DNA of 64,000 nucleotides from Carallia brachiata. Its lineage: Eukaryota; Streptophyta; Magnoliopsida; Malpighiales; Rhizophoraceae. A model generated the notes under the pieces. That model did no database searches, had not been told where the DNA came from, and was given only the letters and a program-made list of their open reading frames with translations. Positions within the stretch are counted from its first letter, which is position 1, and every line of letters begins with the position of its first letter. Of this stretch, positions 58,502 to 64,000 are shown in pieces. The stretch spans positions 1 through 64,000 of the forward strand of contig JADCRB010000156.1 in NCBI GenBank assembly GCA_021464245.1. Direction: 5' to 3'. Position numbers and translations under genes: made by a program.

Positions 58502-59266
58502 CTAAAGCAACCTCATCTTTGATCCCGAGCATCCTCCACTCCTCGAATTACATGACACGTAAGATTGGAGGGTTGGATCAAGGCAGATATAAATTTCATC
58601 CAAAACGTAATCTATCCCGTCTTGGTGGCAAACGAAACCGATGAAAATACGCGGGGCAGTCACTGCTTGTATTGCTAGTATGTAATCCCGCTTCAGGTAA
58701 TTGCCACCACCAGGACGTATGTTCCGCGCTGCCAGAGCGCTCATGAGCATGTTAGGTAACGCATTCAGTCCACCAGTGAAATAATCCATCGGGCTGAGCC
58801 CCGAGCAGGTGCCGTGTTTGTTCCACTGATAATTCCAGAAAATTAGATTAGTGGGGCATCTCAGGGTCGGCCAATGTGCAACCATAGCTGCCTGTAGTAC
58901 CGGATGCTGAGTCAACTGATGAATGAAAAACAAATAACAAATAAAGAGTTAAGGAAATGAAAGCACAAAATTTGTTTGAAATCAAATAAAACTAAAAACA
59001 AAGAACGTAAAAGTACGTACAAAGGGAGAAAGGTTTGTGCTCTGGCCGCAGTAAGTAAGTGATTTGCCCCCAGAGGACTGAGGCCAGACCCCATGTATGA
59101 TGAATTGTTGGGGTAAAATCCCCGGATTGCAGGGTGCTCGGCGACAGAAGCCATTCGGCCATGTGAGGACGAGGATATGGAGGGCCACTGTGGCTTGAGG
59201 CTGGCAGTGGGTGCTCGTGAAAAGCGGTGTCAATAACAACAGTAAGACAAAAAGCTTCGACGTCAT
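58502..59266 (-). CDS. RNase T2 family protein, S-RNase-like
   Basis: Two exons (59266-59021 and 58915-58502) with a 105-bp GT-AG intron encode about 219 residues, usual for T2 ribonucleases, which cut single-stranded RNA through 2',3'-cyclic phosphates. A signal peptide is evident (KLFVLLLLLTPLFTSTHC). The first active-site region reads QFIIHGVWPQ and keeps its His. The second reads FWNYQWNKHGTCSG and keeps Lys and the second His, but has Tyr-Gln where the family usually has His-Glu (FW-x-HE-W). Cysteines typical of the fold are present (FCRRAPC, TYC, RC, GTC, VC, IC). The single intron lies after NLSPF, in the variable region between the two active-site blocks, as in class III (S-RNase lineage) genes. 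By hand count the mature chain has about 13 Arg/Lys against 7 Asp/Glu, so it is basic. Alternatives are a non-S T2 RNase or an inactive relative. The frame is intact. Confidence 0.85.
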
Positions 59267-59934
59267 TTCTGGTGATACCTTTGTGATGGTGATTCTCAGA
59301 CCTTGGGAGCTGTATACTACACTGGCAGTGTTTTATGGGGTGGTAGAGCACATAGCTTGTTATGTTAGGGGTGCTTTATCTATGCAGAAGTGAAGATGGC
59401 TGCTTGGGTGCGGTGGGCATTTAATTTCGTTGTGTTGTTGAAGGAAAACGAGAGGCAGTTAATGATCATTATGTTAATGATGACAACGAAATTTACTTTA
59501 TTTTAGATGCTTAATGCTTCGTATATTAATTCTATTGAAAAGTTTAATGACAAAAATCTGTAATGTCAGAGACCGTGGCATTATCCCGTAGGAATGAGGA
59601 AGGCCAAAATTAATTATGCTGCTACAAAATAATCAGATATCCGCTCGAGCTACTTGTTTCGGGGCCTTGTATTGAGAGACAAACTTGTGCAATGCGGTTA
59701 AAACAATATAATTAAAGGGAAATAGTATGCGTCTCTCTTTTTTTTTTTAATTTTTTATTTGTGTGCAAATGCCTCCACACTAACAAGCCTCCAATGCTAA
59801 TGCCTTGTGGTATTATTTAATTAACGGGCTGAACCTTTAAAAAATAAAAAAGATTGACTCCTTGTTTTAAGAAGGGCTAACAAAAAAAATGAGCTGCACA
59901 ATCATTTTCGTTGTGGCCTCAAGGAGAAAAAATT

Positions 59935-59965
<31 letters not shown>

Positions 59966-61269
59966 GGAAAAAGAGGTAGTGATCCTTAGAAAATTTTGAT
60001 GTATATTTGACTAAGAATATAATTTTCCGGTTGAAAGCTTGTGAACGTGCCGCAGCGCTTGGACTACTGAGTACAAAGTCGAAAGTATAGACGCTACTAT
60101 TGACCATGCTTCATTACAAATATTTATTCATTTTAAGTAGTAGAATTATTATTTTCTGAGGGCAACAGTTCCTAATTTGTCAAACGGACAAAGTTACAAG
60201 CAAACAAATTTTAAATGACCATCACTTTCCCATTAATTATAGCCAAATTAAATGACCGTCACGTTCGCATTTATACTTATAGCCAAATTATTCTTTATAC
60301 TTATTGTGTTTCCAAAATTGCCATTATTTAAAAAAAAAAGTATGCTAAATTTGGCCAAATTAATTAACCAGTGCATGATGGGTCAAGTACCCAAAGCTGC
60401 CTCACAAACCGATTTCTCTTATCCCAACTGAGCTGAATGTCTAAAAAAAAAAAGGAAAAATGAAGATAAATAATTATGTACGTAATAAGAACCGTGTGAA
60501 TTTTCAAAAACTTCTTAATATAATATCTGAACAAGGAAATATATAGTAACAAAAAAAATAATTAAAAAAAAACCTATCACAGAGTCCTTAGCGTAGATTT
60601 GAAATCAGGGGGAGTTAATGGGTAGAAGGACTTAATTAGACGAATGAAAAAGATACATTTGAAGTATTAGATCTTTTCTATTTACAATAATTTCATAAGC
60701 TTGATGACTTTTTTTTAGGAAAGAAATTAAATGAAATTTTGTTCTTGCAAATTTTACTTTTATTTATTTATTTATTTTACTTTTCTTTTTTCTTTACTTT
60801 ACAACAAGAGTGTTTTTGGGTACGATCTCATCTTGGAAAAAGAAAAAAAAAAAAACTCGCCTTAATTGCCGAACTAAGCTTTGACATTTTCATAACAGGT
60901 AATTCACAGTGTCCCTGCAAACCCACATGTCTGCCCGCCACAAAAATCTCATACCAAGCACATGTACAAGTTAACTCATATTTTTACTAAACGTTACAAA
61001 AGCGTGACAGAGGGGGTTTCCATTATATTGGAACGATCATCGGCCATAGGCCCATAGATAATTTCTCAGTACAAACGGACTACTAATTTTGAAACTTCAA
61101 AATTTCAAATTTAATTATTTTAAAGAATTGGATGAAAATAATTAATCCATCTAAATACTCTACAAGTTGCATCTTAACTCTTGTTTGGAAAATATTGGTT
61201 TATGTGGCACATATTTGCTGGCAAATTAATATAAAAATATTATTCATATGTGAAAATTAGGATTCAACT
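59267..61269. other. Upstream region and intergenic DNA
   Basis: The 5' region of the RNase gene on the minus strand lies at 59267-59500. An A/T-rich word (CCCATAAAACACTG reversed at about 59330-59343) might serve as a TATA element, but this is weak. Beyond is AT-rich DNA without genes. Confidence 0.45.
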
Positions 61270-61319
61270 TTGACATGTCCTATAGATTGAGCCGTATTAG
61301 GTACCATTTTTTTTTTTGA

Positions 61320-61640
61320 AATTTACTTATTTTGTGTTGTGACTTAACACAATTTATTTGTTTTTGTGTCGTGTTGTGCCTTACTTAAAAATTCAAATAA
61401 TGAGTTTGACACAGTCCATAAGCCCTAACACTATGTACTAGTATTGTGTCATACTTGAGCCGTTTACTGTACCGTGCTTAAGCTATTCATGGTGTCATAT
61501 TTGGGTCGCTTACCCTATCATACTTAAGCCATTAATCATGCCTAAATTGTAATGTGTTTAGGCCATTAATTGTGTTTAAATTGTGTTGCGTGTATGTCAT
61601 TCATCGTTCTTAAATTGTGTCATGCATGTTTATAAATAAA
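61320..61640 (+). repeat. Degenerate minisatellite-like stretch
   Basis: A loosely repeated unit of about 28-40 bp contains CTTAAGCCATT, TAAGCTATTCAT, TTAGGCCATTAATTGTGTTT and AAATTGTGTTGCG variants. The copies are diverged and no clean period can be stated by eye. Confidence 0.5.
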
Positions 61641-61984
61641 TAAATATAAAATTTAAGTGAAAAAGCAAAAAATATTACTTTTTATTATTAAATATTTAAA
61701 CTTAAGATTTAAAATAACCAATTACAAAAAAGAAATATTAAATTTTAACAAAAAAAATACAAACAAAATATTATATCACATATGCTTTTTCGTTGAAATT
61801 TAAATAAGTATACAAATATTGTCTCTAACTTTTCTGATTCATGATTTAAGAAAAAAATGTTATGAAATGCTAATGTATTCTATTCTATTAAGTATAACTT
61901 AAAAATAAAGAAAACATATAAATCATTACTCTTAATTTAGTAGAAGAAATTAATAATTTTATTTTTTGAAACTATGGTTCAATA

Positions 61985-62325
61985 CTTATTACCTACTTCT
62001 TCCCATCTTTATTTTAAATTCATTTTTAAAAAGAGTCATACTGAACCCATTATGGGCCATCCCTAGACTCAGGTCGTGCATAGTCCAGCCCATGAGTTGG
62101 TAAATATAGGCTCAACCCCAGGCTTTAGCATTGCTTGTGCCTAGCCCAAGATTGCATACTTCTTCCCATCTTTATTTTAAATTCATTTTTAAAAGAGTCA
62201 TATTGGACCCATTATGGGTCGTTCCCGAACTCAAGTCGTACTTGCCCTAGCCCATGAGTTGGTAAATATAAGCTCAAACCCAAACTTTAGCATTACTTAT
62301 GCCCAACCCAAATTCGATACTGTAC
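61985..62325 (+). repeat. Two-copy tandem repeat of about 168 bp
   Basis: Copies start near 61985 and 62155. Both contain CTTCTTCCCATCTTTATTTT, AAATTCATTTTTAAA, GAGTCATA, CCCATTATGGG and CCCATGAGTTGGTAAATATA. Copy divergence is modest. The surrounding GGGTTGGGC-type and TCACGAGCC words suggest that the pair lies in a larger non-autonomous element (perhaps 61270-62410, with GACATGTC at both ends), which I could not prove. Confidence 0.8.
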
Positions 62326-62410
62326 AATATAGACTGTGCCAAATACGACCCATACTAGGTTAGGTTGGGCTGACTCACGAGCCGTCTAGCCCAATTGACA
62401 TGTCTAATTT

Positions 62411-63595
62411 AAAATGTGTTTCGTGCAAGTTAAATATTTATTTTTATTTAATTTTAATTTATTTATTTTATTATAATTAATGTTATTTTTTAATATATAA
62501 CCTTAAAATTTAACTTCAAGCAATTATTGTTTCTGATACTATCAATTATTATTCCTACATGTTGGCCCGCAATCGTAGGATGAAAAGTTTCAAATCCTGT
62601 TATAACGGACATTGACTATAGACATTTTATTTGCTTTTAACGTGCCATTCAACATGGTTTAATATGACATTTAGTATAATGACATTTACTAGAGAGATTG
62701 TGCTAGTGTTGTTGATTCTTCTACAGATGCACGCTCTTTTGGAAATTTAATATAGTTAAAAATTTAATTTCAAATACAATCAAAATTATTTTTTATTAGA
62801 ATGTTTTTTTTTTGAAGTATCTGAATTTATTTTTATTATAAGGTTTTCGTTTGTTGTTTGGAGTATTCTTGACATGTGCAAGTGGAAATCACAATGATAA
62901 TGATTTAGATAGCTGGGGATCTTTTGATAAAAACGCAAAGCTCCGTTCCAGGAAATTTCAGGTACAATTTTTTTTTTCTTTTTTAGCTTATTGGATATAA
63001 TATTATGAATCCAAGAAATTGCTCAAACATATACGTTCCTATTAATTTTATAGTAATAATAGTAATAATTACTATTAATTTTGTATCAAAATAGAAGATA
63101 TTTTGAAAATATTATAATTGAATGTTCCCATGAAAAAAATTAAAACGAAAAATTGAGGATTTACCATAATTACTATTAAATTAGTCACAATAGAGGCATT
63201 AATTATATATATATATATATATATAAGGATGACAGATGTAGAAGGTGCAGGTCTCTGGGAATTTGTAGCAAAGTAATGCAAGGACAATAATATTATGAAA
63301 TTTCAAAAAAACAAAAAATTGGAGCCCTCTCTAAAAGATATTAACACACACCGGTATTAAATTTCAAATATTAGTAGTAAAGGTCATGGTATTCCTTAAA
63401 TTAATCCTTGTCAGCTTGACACGCCGGGATGCAGCAATCAATTCACTAATTTTCGCAGAAGCTCTGAATATTGTATGACTCACATGATTTTGAAAAAGGT
63501 TTTCTCTAAAGTGATTATGAAACCAATTTAGAAATCTAGGGAGTAGGTGCTTTATTTAGGAGAACAACATAGGCATAGCATTGTCAATATCATGT
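62411..63595. other. AT-rich intergenic DNA
   Basis: Contains (AT)n at about 63204-63225. No gene. Confidence 0.5.
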
Positions 63596-63770
63596 GAAGC
63601 AACTTACCCTTGGGGTATTCGATATTCCATTGTTGTTCATGTAATTGAAAATGAAAATAGGTTCTACGTGGTTGTCATCACCGGAGGAACCATTAATTAT
63701 GCCCTCTGCAGTACTACTAAAAGAATCTTGCCCATGCGAACTTGGATGTACAATTTCAACCACCGGTCAT
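63596..63770 (-). other. Possible exon of an unidentified gene
   Basis: In reverse complement a stop-free stretch reads VEIVHPSSHGQDSFSSTAEG, then IINGSSGDDNHVEPIFIFNY and NNNGISNTPR, and ends at an excellent donor (AGG|GTAAGT at about 63610). An upstream acceptor was not identified and another frame is open over part of the same DNA. It may be an exon of a gene that continues past the window end, or chance. Family unknown. Confidence 0.3.
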
Positions 63771-64000
63771 CAAAGGGCGCAGGGTGAGAAACAACCCAAT
63801 AGACTCAATTCATGGTTGCTTCTTCACATAGCTTTGATTCGCAGCAGTCTTAAAATAACACGCTTAAAAAGGGAAAATTTAGGAAAGAAATGGAAAGTGC
63901 CATTACTTTCAAAATTGCAACCTTCATGAGAGTAATTGTACAAAAGGTAGAAATGAAAGAAATGGAAAAGGGTATTTATTGAGAATATTTAAAATGAAAC
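63771..64000. other. Window edge, nothing recognised
   Basis: AT-rich; no feature. Confidence 0.4.

Noticed and set aside
61270..62410. Complete hAT element bounded by GACATGTC at both ends
   Set aside because: The inverted end words exist but no convincing 8-bp duplication was found, so only the internal repeats are reported.
1..64000. CRISPR arrays, operons, bacterial or phage genes, rRNA genes, intact tRNA genes
   Set aside because: No spaced short repeats of CRISPR type, no prokaryotic gene layout and no complete tRNA cloverleaf were seen; the tRNA-like parts belong to SINEs.

Overview
The window is nuclear DNA of a flowering plant: AT-rich, gene-poor, with GT-AG introns, a SAUR gene, a plant serpin, a GH38 alpha-mannosidase, an oligopeptide transporter, a VQ-motif gene, an F-box gene, a T2 ribonuclease and plant-type LINE, Copia, SINE, hAT and Mutator-like elements. 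A woody eudicot such as Citrus would fit, but that is an inference, not something the sequence proves. Only two protein genes look intact: a SAUR (1440-1703, minus) and a secreted, basic, single-intron RNase T2 (58502-59266, minus). Almost every other recognisable gene is broken.

Layout. 1-9.7 kb: SAUR gene, a truncated F-box copy (3.55-3.86 kb), small repeats, SINE-like units and three inverted-repeat MITE-like elements. 10.4-12.3 kb: a serpin with two one-base deletions, followed by the relic tail of a second serpin. 13.2-16.2 kb: a 5'-truncated LINE inserted in the plus direction. 16.4-30.1 kb (with an outlier at 8.6-9.1 kb): many diverged copies of the leader and exons of a minus-strand gene family that I cannot name. 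33.6-34.2 kb: a GC-rich first-exon remnant of an OPT transporter with one stop codon. 34.7-45.7 kb: two halves of alpha-mannosidase genes in permuted order, amino half at 34.9-39.7 kb and carboxyl half at 42.0-45.7 kb, sharing a duplicated middle. 46.0-47.15 kb: an SLF-like F-box gene with one frameshift. 47.4-50.7 kb: a VQ-motif pseudogene split by a young, internally deleted Copia element with a 5-bp target duplication. 50.8-57 kb: AT-rich DNA with a 1.2-kb hAT element (8-bp target duplication) inside an older retroelement end, and a SINE with a perfect 15-bp target duplication. 58.5-59.3 kb: the RNase T2 gene. 59.3-64 kb: AT-rich DNA with degenerate repeats and one possible exon at the edge.

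The most interesting reading is the neighbourhood of the RNase and the SLF-like F-box gene. The RNase has the single intron, small size and basic charge of the S-RNase lineage, and it lies about 11 kb from an F-box gene of the type that partners S-RNases, in repeat-rich, pseudogene-rich DNA. This resembles a piece of a gametophytic self-incompatibility (S) locus or a decayed paralogous copy of one. The RNase carries an unusual Tyr-Gln pair where family members usually have His-Glu, and the F-box gene is frameshifted, so function is uncertain.
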